Assembly: GCF_900142545.1 (NCBI RefSeq)
Contig: NZ_FRBF01000003.1
Coordinates: 186,001 to 250,000, forward strand
DNA length: 64,000 nt
From: Fibrobacter sp. UWT2
GTDB lineage: Bacteria > Fibrobacterota > Fibrobacteria > Fibrobacterales > Fibrobacteraceae
Direction: 5' to 3'
Shown: piece after piece, positions 45,263 through 53,477 of the stretch
Numbering within the stretch: the stretch's first letter is position 1
How the letters are laid out: every line of letters starts with the position of its first letter
Program-made: the position numbers and the translations under genes
Notes under the pieces: model-generated
Told to the model about the DNA's origin: nothing
The model's input: the letters and a program-made list of their open reading frames with translations, nothing else
The model's database searches: none

Positions 45263-46266
45263 GGTGCAACCTCTTCGAGAGAGTCCGCGGTAGCGACAGG
45301 CTTGGTTTCTTTCTTGCGGAGCGTCACCTTTTCGGGTTTCAGCTGGATAGCCTTGATTGCCATTTCGCGGTTGATGTGGGCCGGGAGCGTGAGCTTCACC
45401 GTCGGAGAAAGACTGTCTGCGTCTTCGATGGCGAATCGGTTGTATTCCATCACCAATTCAATGTTCTGGGCGGTAATAGAGTCAAGTACCTGTTCGCCAC
45501 CCGTGATTTCCACGGAAAGGCTCTTGGGCTCCAGGGAATAAACTTGTCTGTCGAAGAATCCGATGAGGCTTACGGGGATACTGTCGTAAGTGCGGCTGCT
45601 CATCTTCTGGATGTTCACCGAAATCTTGACCGAGGAATCGCTCGGCGAAACGAATGCCGGCAGGTTGCTGAAGTCCAGCGGAATGGTGAATTCCTGGCTG
45701 GCGTGCAAGGTGTCAAAGAAAGAAGAATCGGTCGGAATATCGATGATGCGGGTAAGGGCGTTGCGTGCGCCGGACACCAACAGCTCTTCAGGGGAAATCG
45801 CAGGCTCGTCGGCAATCAGGTAGCCTTGGGCCGCCGTAAATGTGGCGACGGATTTAATGGGAACGTTTCTTGTAATGCGGGTATCAATATCGAGGTCTAC
45901 GAACAAAAGCTGATTTTCGGGTTCCACGAAGTGAATGTCCGGGAATCCTGCAGAAACAAAGTTCTTGCTGTCCAGGTGAATGCGCTTTGCACCCAGTTCG
46001 GCTTGCTGCAGGTCTACTACCATGGCAATGGAATTTTGTTTGGGATCGTTCACGATGTTGTTCAAACGAATCAAATCCCAGGACTTGCCTTCGACGGTAA
46101 TGTGCAGGGAGTGGGGCGGTTTCGAAGCAATCGCCATTGTTTCGGGAAGTTTAACAAAGTTCAAAGGGACACTCACCGAAAGCTGGAAATCCTTTTGAGA
46201 TATGACAAGAAACCAGAGGGCGATGCCAAATATCAGTGCGGTTATTTTTAGAACGATGTTTCCCAT
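45259..46266 (-). CDS. YbbR-like domain protein (CdaR family)
   Basis: A 335-residue membrane-anchored protein: one N-terminal transmembrane segment (VLKITALIFGIALWFLVISQ) followed by tandem YbbR-type beta domains (VSVPLNFVKLP, VTVEGKSWDLIRL, DIDTRITRNVPIKSV, EELLVSGARNALTRI). In Firmicutes the related CdaR controls the diadenylate cyclase CdaA; no cyclase gene is adjacent here, and tsaD follows instead. It is divergent from ftsX with only 44 bases between the starts. Role in this organism unknown. Confidence 0.85.
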   Translation of the reverse strand: MGNIVLKITALIFGIALWFLVISQKDFQLSVSVPLNFVKLPETMAIASKPPHSLHITVEGKSWDLIRLNNIVNDPKQNSIAMVVDLQQAELGAKRIHLDSKNFVSAGFPDIHFVEPENQLLFVDLDIDTRITRNVPIKSVATFTAAQGYLIADEPAISPEELLVSGARNALTRIIDIPTDSSFFDTLHASQEFTIPLDFSNLPAFVSPSDSSVKISVNIQKMSSRTYDSIPVSLIGFFDRQVYSLEPKSLSVEITGGEQVLDSITAQNIELVMEYNRFAIEDADSLSPTVKLTLPAHINREMAIKAIQLKPEKVTLRKKETKPVATADSLEEVAP

Positions 46267-46310
46267 AGAACTCTCGAATGACTGTCTAAAATTTAGTTAT
46301 AATTCACCCT

Positions 46311-47198
46311 GTGTTCGGACAACTAGGCTATTTAATATCGGAATCTTTTCGCGGAATGCGGCAACACCGTACGGTAATCCTTCCGTCGTTTGCCACAATC
46401 TTCCTGTGTTCCCTGCTTCTGTCGGCTTCCTTTACCGCTTTCGGGGCGGTGATGCGGATTCTTTCCATGGAAAAGAACCTGTATGCCCTTGAAGCCTTCC
46501 TGCCGGAATCTGTAGGCGAAGATTCTCTGACGGTCATCCAGAATCGCCTGGAACATACCAAGTTTATCGATTCGGTGACTTTTGTGAGCGCCGATTCCGC
46601 CTTAGCCGATTTCCGCAAGCATTTTTCGGGCGAAATGCTGGACCTTGTAGAAGGTAACCCCATTCCGCCGTTCTTCAGGGTCACCCTAGTTGAAGACCAT
46701 AAAAATCCGGCCACCCTGATCGAAGTGAAAAACAATCTTTCCCGCATGGACTTTTTCGAAGAAGTGCAGGCTCCGGTGCAGTGGGTCGAAAAAATTTCGG
46801 CCTGGAAGTTCCGCATGCTGTTCTGGCCCATTTGCGTCAGTGTTCTGCTGCTGTTTACCCTTTCCTTGATTATCTGCAATTCCGTAAGGCTTTCGCTTCT
46901 TTCTCGCAGGCTCCTGGTCGAAAATATGAAGTATGCGGGCGGTAGCCATTTCTTTATCGAATTCCCGTTCGTACTGCAGGGAGCGTTCCAGGGTGTCGTG
47001 GGTAGCGGTCTTGCCGTTATTTTGCTCGCGGTCGTTTTAAACTCGGTGGCGGATGCGTTCCCCATTGTGGCTGCGAACCTGACTGGCCTTGGCTCTTGTC
47101 TTGCCTTAGTGGTCCTTCTGGTGACGGCTCTTTCGGGCTATTTCAGTTACCGTACGGTGCGCGGGTTCCTTTCGATCAAGCGCAATGAACAGGATTAA
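46311..47198 (+). CDS. ftsX: Cell division protein FtsX
   Basis: A 295-residue FtsX-family membrane protein: N-terminal helix (FATIFLCSLLLSASFTAFGA), an extracellular loop with LPESVGEDSLTVIQNRLEHT and QAPVQWVEKI, then three C-terminal transmembrane helices. FtsX with FtsE transmits a division signal to a periplasmic murein hydrolase or its activator. The start is GTG 46311: a TATAATTC box (46298-46305) ends 5 nt before it, consistent with a leaderless message. The EnvC-like gene follows 2 nt downstream, which strongly supports the FtsX assignment; FtsE is not adjacent. Confidence 0.9.
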   Translation: MFGQLGYLISESFRGMRQHRTVILPSFATIFLCSLLLSASFTAFGAVMRILSMEKNLYALEAFLPESVGEDSLTVIQNRLEHTKFIDSVTFVSADSALADFRKHFSGEMLDLVEGNPIPPFFRVTLVEDHKNPATLIEVKNNLSRMDFFEEVQAPVQWVEKISAWKFRMLFWPICVSVLLLFTLSLIICNSVRLSLLSRRLLVENMKYAGGSHFFIEFPFVLQGAFQGVVGSGLAVILLAVVLNSVADAFPIVAANLTGLGSCLALVVLLVTALSGYFSYRTVRGFLSIKRNEQD

Positions 47199-47200
47199 CG

Positions 47201-48562
47201 ATGCGGCTTGTGGTTTTGCTTTTTTGCCTGTTGCTGGGGGTTGGCGCCGAAAACGCCTACGCTAAGCCTGCCGCAAAAAACACCAAGAGTGCTCCGGCAA
47301 AATCCGCTCCTGCCAAAAAATCGACGAAGGCCACGACAAAGTCTGCGTCCAAGTCTTCTGCGACAAAAAAGACTGACGCCCAGATTAACGAGCAGAAAAA
47401 CGCCCTGAAAAAGTTGGAGTCGGACTTGGCTAAAAAACGCCAAGAGCTGGCGCTCCTCGAAACCGAAGAGAAAGGCGTGCTGAATACGATTTCGATTCTC
47501 GACCAGAACTTGAACCAGACCCGAACTTACCTCTCGGAACTCTCCAAGAGCGAAGTCATGCTGGAACGGGCTCTTGTACAACTTTCTGCAGACATTGATT
47601 CCTTGGACCGCAGAATCGAGACTCGCCGGGAAGCCATGAAAAAGCGAATCCGGACGCTCTATGTCAGCGGCCGCAACAGCGAGGCAAGAGTCCTATACGG
47701 CCTGCTTACGCAACAAGGGAACCCCGACCGCCAGGTGTATTGGGTGCACCATATTCTGAACCAGGACCAGCAAGAAGTAGAAGTCCTGCAACAGCTGGTG
47801 CAAGAACGGGATGAAAAGAAACAAATGGAATCGGCTCACTTGGACGATCTTAAACAGATGCGTTCCAAGAAGGCTGCCGAAGAAAAGGGCCTAGTTTCCC
47901 AGATGAGCGGCCAGGAAAAAATGCTCATGTCTTTGAAGCATGACCAGAACATGCAACGCCGCGCCCTGAAGGAATTCGAACAGAACCAGAAGACCATGCT
48001 GGCCCTTATCAAGAAGCTCGAAGAAAAGCGTAAAAAGGAAATCGAGCAGGCCAAGAAAGACGAGGCTGCTCGCAAGGCCAAGGAAAAAGCCGGCAAGGAT
48101 AAAAAGAAGGACAAGAAGACTCCGACCAAGACGGTGGAAAAGCCGAAGGTCACCGTGGCTGAATCGGTAAAGGGCCCCAAGTGTACGCCGCTGAAGGGTG
48201 ATGTCATCAGTAATTACGGTTTGCAGGAACATCCGGTGCTGCATATTATGACGCGTAACCTGGGCGTCGAAATCCGCGGAAAACGCGGCGCTGCCGTTCG
48301 TGCCGCCGCGGCGGGAACGGTGGTGATGGTGGCCGAAATTGACGGCCGCGGCCCCTCTGTCATTATTGAACATGAGGGTGGAACTTACTCCGTTTATGGT
48401 CACCTTGCGTCAATTCGTGTGCAAGAAGGCAAAGAAGTGCGAAATTGCGAAGAAATTGGTGAAGTGGGCGATGTTGCCTCTCTAAATGGAATTAAATTGT
48501 ACTTCCAAGTGAGCGAGGGTACACAGACCGTGGACCCCTTGCAGTGGTTGAAACAGAAATGA
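47201..48562 (+). CDS. envC: EnvC-like murein hydrolase activator (M23/LytM domain)
   Basis: A 453-residue periplasmic protein with a signal peptide (MRLVVLLFCLLLGVGAENAY), a Lys/Ala/Ser-rich stretch (about 25-60), a long coiled coil (about 60-300), a Lys-rich hinge and a C-terminal LytM domain (about 325-453). The LytM active site is degenerate: the usual HxGxD reads RNLGVEIRG, so the first zinc-binding His and the Asp are missing, though YGHL remains. This matches EnvC, which has no hydrolase activity itself but activates amidases at the septum under FtsEX control. It follows ftsX by 2 nt and overlaps holB by 4 nt (ATGA). Confidence 0.88.
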   Translation: MRLVVLLFCLLLGVGAENAYAKPAAKNTKSAPAKSAPAKKSTKATTKSASKSSATKKTDAQINEQKNALKKLESDLAKKRQELALLETEEKGVLNTISILDQNLNQTRTYLSELSKSEVMLERALVQLSADIDSLDRRIETRREAMKKRIRTLYVSGRNSEARVLYGLLTQQGNPDRQVYWVHHILNQDQQEVEVLQQLVQERDEKKQMESAHLDDLKQMRSKKAAEEKGLVSQMSGQEKMLMSLKHDQNMQRRALKEFEQNQKTMLALIKKLEEKRKKEIEQAKKDEAARKAKEKAGKDKKKDKKTPTKTVEKPKVTVAESVKGPKCTPLKGDVISNYGLQEHPVLHIMTRNLGVEIRGKRGAAVRAAAAGTVVMVAEIDGRGPSVIIEHEGGTYSVYGHLASIRVQEGKEVRNCEEIGEVGDVASLNGIKLYFQVSEGTQTVDPLQWLKQK

Positions 48563-49683
48563 TCGAATATACTTTACATGGTCCTGCCTCTCAAGAACGC
48601 GCCCGTATCCGGGTGATGTCTGCGCTCCGCGAGAACCGCTTTCCCCAGGCGATTTTGATTGATGGTCCTGCAGGAATCGGCAAGAAATGGCTCGCCATGG
48701 AAATTGCGAAGTCGCTTCAGTGTACCGATCCGAACATGCGCCCCTGCGGTCATTGCTTTGGATGCCGCATGGCCGACGATAGCGGTGCCACCGACGGTTG
48801 GGTGGTCCCCATGGAAGCCGACGAGGCCCGCGCCCGCAGTTCCGATGACGTGGCTCCGGGCAGCAAGGCGAAAACCATTGAAGACTTTAAAAAGGCCTAC
48901 ATCGAAGAAATTCAGAAGAACCCGTACCGTGTCGATATCTTTTCGGCGGGAGCCTATATCTCGGTAGACCTGATTCGCTCCATGACATCTAGCTTTGCTA
49001 TGAAGGGCGACCGTATTCGCACCATTATTATTGCCGAAGCGGACCGCATGAACGAATCGGCGGCCAACGCCTTCCTCAAGACTCTTGAAGATGTTCCGGC
49101 AAACACCTACTTTATCTTGACGACGAGCTCCCGCGAAAAGATGCTCCAGACCATTCGTTCCCGCTGTCTGGCACTGCATCTGTTGCCTCTTTCCGACGAC
49201 GAAGTGCGGTCGGAAGTGCTACGGGTAGCCGGCGAAGAATTTGACGAAGCGTCCCTGACGGACGATGTGATTGGACTTGCGGTCGGCTCTCCGGGCAAGG
49301 CCCTTTACTATGCGGAACATGCGAAAGCCTGGTGCAAGTTGGCATCTGATTTCGTTGTATTCTCCTTGCGCGGGAGCTATACGGAACTGTTCATGCAGCT
49401 AAAGGAAACGTCGCTCGACGAAGCCTACGACGCCAATCGCTTTTTGGAAGTGCTTTCGTTCTTGCTGGCGGACTTGCTGCGAGAACAGGCGAATGCGCCC
49501 TTGCGCATGCCCGAAACCACCACGGCCGTGGGGCTTTCGAACTTCCCCCGTGTAGATGCGACTGCTTTGGAACTGGCCCTTGTGGCGGTACAAGAAACCA
49601 TGTCTCGAATCGAGTCGAGACGAGTGTCTGCATCCATGTGCCTGCAGAACCTTTCCCTGAAACTTTTCGAGGGCTACAAGTAA
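48559..49683 (+). CDS. holB: DNA polymerase III delta' subunit (clamp loader)
   Basis: A 374-residue AAA+ clamp-loader subunit. Walker A-like GPAGIGKKW (about 36-44), the zinc-binding cysteines in CTDPNMRPCGHCFGC, the sensor region AEADRMNESAANAFLKTLED and the SRC motif in TIRSRCLALHLLPLSDDE are all seen. An acidic insertion (about 83-120) sits between the zinc module and the DVLIRSM-like segment. The in-frame GTG at 48544 lies inside envC; ATG 48559 overlaps the envC stop as ATGA and gives the normal N-terminus. recJ begins directly after its stop codon. Confidence 0.9.
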   Translation: MIEYTLHGPASQERARIRVMSALRENRFPQAILIDGPAGIGKKWLAMEIAKSLQCTDPNMRPCGHCFGCRMADDSGATDGWVVPMEADEARARSSDDVAPGSKAKTIEDFKKAYIEEIQKNPYRVDIFSAGAYISVDLIRSMTSSFAMKGDRIRTIIIAEADRMNESAANAFLKTLEDVPANTYFILTTSSREKMLQTIRSRCLALHLLPLSDDEVRSEVLRVAGEEFDEASLTDDVIGLAVGSPGKALYYAEHAKAWCKLASDFVVFSLRGSYTELFMQLKETSLDEAYDANRFLEVLSFLLADLLREQANAPLRMPETTTAVGLSNFPRVDATALELALVAVQETMSRIESRRVSASMCLQNLSLKLFEGYK

Positions 49684-51477
49684 ATGACCGAGGCGCAGGA
49701 CGAAATCATGAACGAACACCTGGCTTCGGCAATGTCGAAAAGCCTTCGCGTTCCCCATGTGGTGGCGCGTTTCCTGGTGTCTCGTGGAGTTCGTTCCGTG
49801 TCCGAAGCGCACCGCATGCTGTGTGGTAACGCAGGCGATGTGCTGGATCCGTTCCTGATCAAGGGAATGGATGCTGCCGTGGCTTGGCTCTTAGATGTCC
49901 GCGAAAAGCACGAAAAGATTTTTGTCTTTGGCGATTACGATCTGGACGGCATGTCCGCTGTAACGCTTATGACACGCGCATTGGCCGAACTTGGTATCGA
50001 GTCCGATTGGCGACTCCCGAACCGTTTTGGCGATGGCTACGGCCTTTCGTCTTCGGCCGTCGAAGAAATGCACCAGGCGGGCGCCCGCTACGTGATTACG
50101 GTAGATACCGGCATCACGGCAAATGCAGAAATTGCGCTGGCCAAGCAATTGGGCATGTCGGTGTTGGTCATTGACCATCACCAACCTTCGGGCGACGGCC
50201 TCCCGGAATGCGACGTTCTATTGGATCCGCATCAAGAAGGCGATACCTACCCGAATCCAGAACTCTGCGGTGTCGGTGTATCTTATAAGTTTATTTGCGC
50301 TCTGTACTCTAAGCTTTCTCTGCCGGAACCGACCAAGTTCCTGGACCTGGTAGCCTTGGGCACCTTGGCCGACTTGGTCTCTATGACGCCTGAAAACCGC
50401 GCCTTTACTAAGGCGGGTCTTAAGTCTATTGAAAGCAGCCATTGGCCGGGCCTGCAAGAAATGTACAGCAACTTGATGAAGGGCCACGGCAGCGTGGGTG
50501 GCATCGATGTGATGTACAAGTTCGCCCCGCTCCTGAATGCGCCTGGCCGTATGGAACGCCCGGATCCGGCTCTCAAGCTTTTGCTGAGTCCGAACATGGC
50601 TACGGCCAACGCCCTGATGGCGGAACTGCGTGAATGGAACAGCAAACGCAAACAGAAAGAAGCGGAAATTACCGAGATGGCTCAGTCGCAGATGACTGCC
50701 ATGTATGGCGAAAACCTTCCCACGGTAATTGTGGTGGCTGGTAACGATTGGCATGTGGGCGTCATTGGAATTGTGGCGGCTAAGCTCGCGCAGGAATACC
50801 ACCGCCCTACGGCAGTGCTTTCCATTCAAGATGGTGTGGCTCATGCTAGCGCCCGTGCGGTACCTGGCTTTAACTGGCACAAAGCCTTGTTTGAATCTCG
50901 CGATTTATTTGACCGTTGGGGCGGTCATGCCAACGCCGCGGGCTTCTCCCTTCCGGCCGATAAAATCGATGAACTCCGTAAGCGTCTGGAAGTTTCTGCC
51001 GCAAGCCAGAACTACACCGGAGCAGAGGAGTGCGAAGGCGAGGCTGCTCCTTGTTCCTACGACATTTGCATTTCGCTCAATGAACTTGTGGTCGAAGCTT
51101 CGCAGTATATGTCGCCCCGTGAATACGGCGCCGGCAATGCTGCAAACAAAAACCAACTGATTTCCATTCTGGATTTCATCGATCTGCTGGAACCCTTTAG
51201 CGGAAACTTCCCGTACCCGACGTTCCGCGCCGATAACGTCAAGGTGCACCGCCTTCGCGAACTCAAGGGTGGACACTTGCAGATGGATATTTCCCAGGCG
51301 GGAAGTCGCGTGTATCCGGCCATCGGCTTCGGGCTTCGCAAGTTCAAGAGTTTGCTTAGCAAGCCCGTATCGGTTATCTTTGAACCGACCTGGAATTATT
51401 TCAACGATCGCAAATCCTTGCAGCTTTGCATCAAGGCGATTGAACCTTATACAGAACCTTCCACCGTCAACAACTAG
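49684..51477 (+). CDS. recJ: Single-stranded-DNA-specific exonuclease RecJ
   Basis: A 597-residue 5'-3' exonuclease used in recombination and mismatch repair. DHH-family motifs: DYDLDGMSAVTLM (motif I), VIDHHQPSGDGLPECDVLLD (motif III with DHH), VALGTLADLVSMTPENRAF, and the DHHA1 motif GGHANAAGFSLP. A C-terminal OB-like domain follows. The ATG at 49684 immediately follows the holB stop; an in-frame Met at 49711 (MNEHLAS) is an alternative. A Cys/Glu insertion (EECEGEAAPCSYD) lies after the DHHA1 motif. Confidence 0.95.
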   Translation: MTEAQDEIMNEHLASAMSKSLRVPHVVARFLVSRGVRSVSEAHRMLCGNAGDVLDPFLIKGMDAAVAWLLDVREKHEKIFVFGDYDLDGMSAVTLMTRALAELGIESDWRLPNRFGDGYGLSSSAVEEMHQAGARYVITVDTGITANAEIALAKQLGMSVLVIDHHQPSGDGLPECDVLLDPHQEGDTYPNPELCGVGVSYKFICALYSKLSLPEPTKFLDLVALGTLADLVSMTPENRAFTKAGLKSIESSHWPGLQEMYSNLMKGHGSVGGIDVMYKFAPLLNAPGRMERPDPALKLLLSPNMATANALMAELREWNSKRKQKEAEITEMAQSQMTAMYGENLPTVIVVAGNDWHVGVIGIVAAKLAQEYHRPTAVLSIQDGVAHASARAVPGFNWHKALFESRDLFDRWGGHANAAGFSLPADKIDELRKRLEVSAASQNYTGAEECEGEAAPCSYDICISLNELVVEASQYMSPREYGAGNAANKNQLISILDFIDLLEPFSGNFPYPTFRADNVKVHRLRELKGGHLQMDISQAGSRVYPAIGFGLRKFKSLLSKPVSVIFEPTWNYFNDRKSLQLCIKAIEPYTEPSTVNN

Positions 51478-51488
51478 GATTTAAACAA

Positions 51489-51983
51489 ATGCGCAACCTG
51501 CCGATCTATTTCTTGATTCTGGTTTTTGCGGGGCTCATGTTCGCCCTATCAAGAGTTCAGCTCTATACTCCGGTGATTACCGTAGAGCCTGAACCGACGC
51601 CGGTTTTGCCCGATGACGGTTTCCTGGGCCGTATGGAAATGCCGTCGCTGGATGATATCTATGTGCTTGACAATTCTGCCGGCCGCGACTTGGTGAAGTT
51701 CGAAAAATTCCTGAAAGGTCGCGCGGCGAGCCTTCACTTTGCTTCTGCTGCTTATTTCAAGGCGAACCGCAAGAATATTCACAAGGATTCTAACGCCTTC
51801 ATGGGAATCAAGCTCACGCTGGATTCATTGGGCGCATTCTCTCCCGAAATTCTTTTCACCAACGTGAACGACGAAAATTTTAAAGGCCTGGTACTTTCGC
51901 AGATCCAGGCCTATTGGCGTTACCCGCGCAGCGAACAGGGAAAGTTCGTGGCTTGGGTTCCCTTCGTGTGGAAGAACCACTAA
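51489..51983 (+). CDS. Membrane-anchored protein with possible TonB/AgmX-like C-terminal domain
   Basis: A 164-residue protein with one N-terminal transmembrane helix (YFLILVFAGLMFALSRVQ) and a Pro/Glu linker (EPEPTPVLP). The C-terminal ~85 residues (GIKLTLDSLGAFSPEILFTN, then FKGLVLSQIQAYWRYP, ending VAWVPFVWKN) recall the 'v.l..dG...' to 'W.FP....' pattern of TonB or AgmX/PglI C-terminal domains. The resemblance is weak and the length short. It lies 11 nt after recJ and is probably the last gene of the operon; a dispersed repeat follows the stop codon. Confidence 0.6.
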   Translation: MRNLPIYFLILVFAGLMFALSRVQLYTPVITVEPEPTPVLPDDGFLGRMEMPSLDDIYVLDNSAGRDLVKFEKFLKGRAASLHFASAAYFKANRKNIHKDSNAFMGIKLTLDSLGAFSPEILFTNVNDENFKGLVLSQIQAYWRYPRSEQGKFVAWVPFVWKNH

Positions 51984-51984
51984 T

Positions 51985-52012
51985 GTCATGCCGAACTTGG
52001 TTCGGCATCAGC
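51985..52012. repeat. Dispersed palindromic repeat
   Basis: GTCATGCCGAACTTGGTTCG followed by GCATCAGC, immediately after the stop codon at 51983. It is the same unit that is duplicated inside birA. Confidence 0.75.
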
Positions 52013-52018
52013 ATAAAA

Positions 52019-52447
52019 TTATTTGCTCTTGAGAATCGCCAGCAATTCGGCGGTTCTTTTTTCAATCAAGATAAAGGCTTCGAACATACGGGCTTCGCGC
52101 CACTTGACCAGATACTTGGCCTTCCATTCTTCGGCCACTTCTTCGGGGTCTTCGTGGTGGGACTCGTTGCGGTACCATTCTTCCTTCTTGATTTCCTTGA
52201 TCATGTCGCCCATTTCGGCGGCAGGCTGCAAGGAACCCTTGCAGAGCAGAAGGGCGCGCAGGTTGTCGAGCAGGATTTCGTCGGTGGGATTGTCGGAGTC
52301 ATCACGAGCGCAATCCCAGATTTCGCCGCGGTGGCGTTCCGTCCAGCCCATCAGGTGCTTTTCGGTTTTCTGGAGTTCACCCTTGGCGAGCTTTTCTTCG
52401 ACTGCTTCGCGAGGATAGTAGATGCTGTTCGGGTAGAATTCAATCAT
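52019..52447 (-). CDS. Acidic helical protein of unknown function
   Basis: A 142-residue protein, highly charged and mostly helical, starting MIEFYPNSIYYPREAVEEKL and ending EAFILIEKRTAELLAILKSK. The frame runs further upstream, but that part reads through tRNA-Leu, so ATG 52447 (with GGGAG 7 nt upstream) is the real start. It lies 24 nt downstream of the tRNA gene on the same strand and may be co-transcribed with it. No family recognised; no membrane segment. Confidence 0.7.
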   Translation of the reverse strand: MIEFYPNSIYYPREAVEEKLAKGELQKTEKHLMGWTERHRGEIWDCARDDSDNPTDEILLDNLRALLLCKGSLQPAAEMGDMIKEIKKEEWYRNESHHEDPEEVAEEWKAKYLVKWREARMFEAFILIEKRTAELLAILKSK

Positions 52448-52471
52448 AATGGCTCCCTGGTTTGCCGTAAA

Positions 52472-52554
<83 letters not shown>

Positions 52555-52637
52555 TCGGGCGTGGCCTAAATATAGTAAAAGAGTGCAAGGGAAGAATGCG
52601 CAAAAACTTGTTTCTGGCTTTTTCTAAATTAAAACCT

Positions 52638-53162
52638 ATGAAACATCTTGCTTTTATCTTCGCCTTATTTCTTGCAGCACCGCTTTTCGCCTACGATGGC
52701 GATATGGATACCTACCACGAATTTAAGGAAGATCTTTCGCTTGCTCGCGATGGCTACGTTGCATGCCTCAATATGGCGATGGAATCCGCTAACGAAAGCA
52801 CCGAAGGTTCCTTGGAAGGCTGGTTCAGCTTGCGCGATAAGGGTGGCGCCCGCTCCTGGATGCAGCTTGATTTCGAAGCCCCTACGTTCAAGTTTCTGAA
52901 GATGGAAGAAGTTCCTTACGGCTTCAAGCTGAAAGGCTCTCACGGCCCGTACAAGATTGACGCTGAAGTCCGAGTCGTTACCCGCGATACCGACATCTTC
53001 TATGATGTTAAATACAACAAGGCGAGCAACGCCGCCGGCAAGGAAATCTTCGGCGAAGTCTTCCGCAACGACCGTGTCGTTTTCTACGACGAAAGTACGC
53101 CCTGCAAGCGCAAGGCAGTCACCTGCATCAACGAATATTCCCGCGGCACTTTAGGTAAATAA
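52638..53162 (+). CDS. Secreted protein of unknown function
   Basis: A 174-residue exported protein: signal peptide MKHLAFIFALFLAAPLFAYD, then an acidic helical part and a beta-rich domain (SWMQLDFEAPTFKFLKM, YGFKLKGSHGPYKIDAEVRV) that reads like a small lipocalin- or START-like sheet, with two C-terminal cysteines (PCKRKAVTCIN). No known family. ATG 52638 is chosen because it opens the signal peptide; the frame upstream overlaps tRNA-Leu. The box TAAATTAA (52625-52632) ends 5 nt before the ATG, suggesting a leaderless message. A terminator follows directly. Confidence 0.75.
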   Translation: MKHLAFIFALFLAAPLFAYDGDMDTYHEFKEDLSLARDGYVACLNMAMESANESTEGSLEGWFSLRDKGGARSWMQLDFEAPTFKFLKMEEVPYGFKLKGSHGPYKIDAEVRVVTRDTDIFYDVKYNKASNAAGKEIFGEVFRNDRVVFYDESTPCKRKAVTCINEYSRGTLGK

Positions 53163-53188
53163 AAAAGGAACCCTTTCGGGTTCCCTTT
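53162..53188 (+). terminator. Terminator of the secreted-protein gene
   Basis: Stem AAGGAACCC/GGGTTCCCT around loop TTTC (core 53167-53173 with 53178-53184), followed by TTTCTATAATTTTT. Confidence 0.8.
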
Positions 53189-53259
53189 CTATAATTTTTC
53201 TCAAAGCAGCATAGCTGCGACCTCATCGCTCAAAGCGACTGTAGGTCGCGTGCTCATAC

Positions 53260-53295
53260 CTACTTGATGATGAGCATCGAGTCGTCCCAAGCCTC
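53260..53295 (-). pseudogene. Vestige of a second gpmI 3' end
   Basis: On the minus strand this reads EAWDDSMLIIK followed by a stop, against EAWDESMLIVK and stop at the end of the intact gpmI 218 bases away. Only these ~12 codons match. It looks like a remnant of a tandem duplication or of recombination. Confidence 0.6.
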
Positions 53296-53425
53296 TCGTG
53301 AGACTCCGCACCTATGGTGCGGGAGAAGGGTTTTATACCCTTCGTTCGTCGAACGAAATCGTTGTTTTTAGAGATGCGCCAGCCTATGGCTGCCGCAGCT
53401 CTTAACAAGGATTTGGAGGCGTAGC

Positions 53426-53455
53426 AAAAATGGAACCTTTGCAGGTTCCATTTTT
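53426..53455 (-). terminator. Bidirectional terminator after gpmI
   Basis: Stem AAAAATGGAACC/GGTTCCATTTTT (53426-53437 with 53444-53455), loop of six bases, with T-tracts in both directions; 22 bases past the gpmI stop. Confidence 0.85.
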
Positions 53456-53477
53456 AATCTCGTTATATGTTAATCGT

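Larger units (their letters stand above)
53163..53477. other. Intergenic region upstream of the gpmI 3' end
   Basis: 315 bases holding two terminators (53162-53188 and 53426-53455), a short vestige of a gpmI-like 3' end (53260-53295) and several small hairpins (GCACCTATGGTGC, TTCGTTCGTCGAACGAA, GCCAGCCTATGGCTG). No complete gene is visible. Confidence 0.6.
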
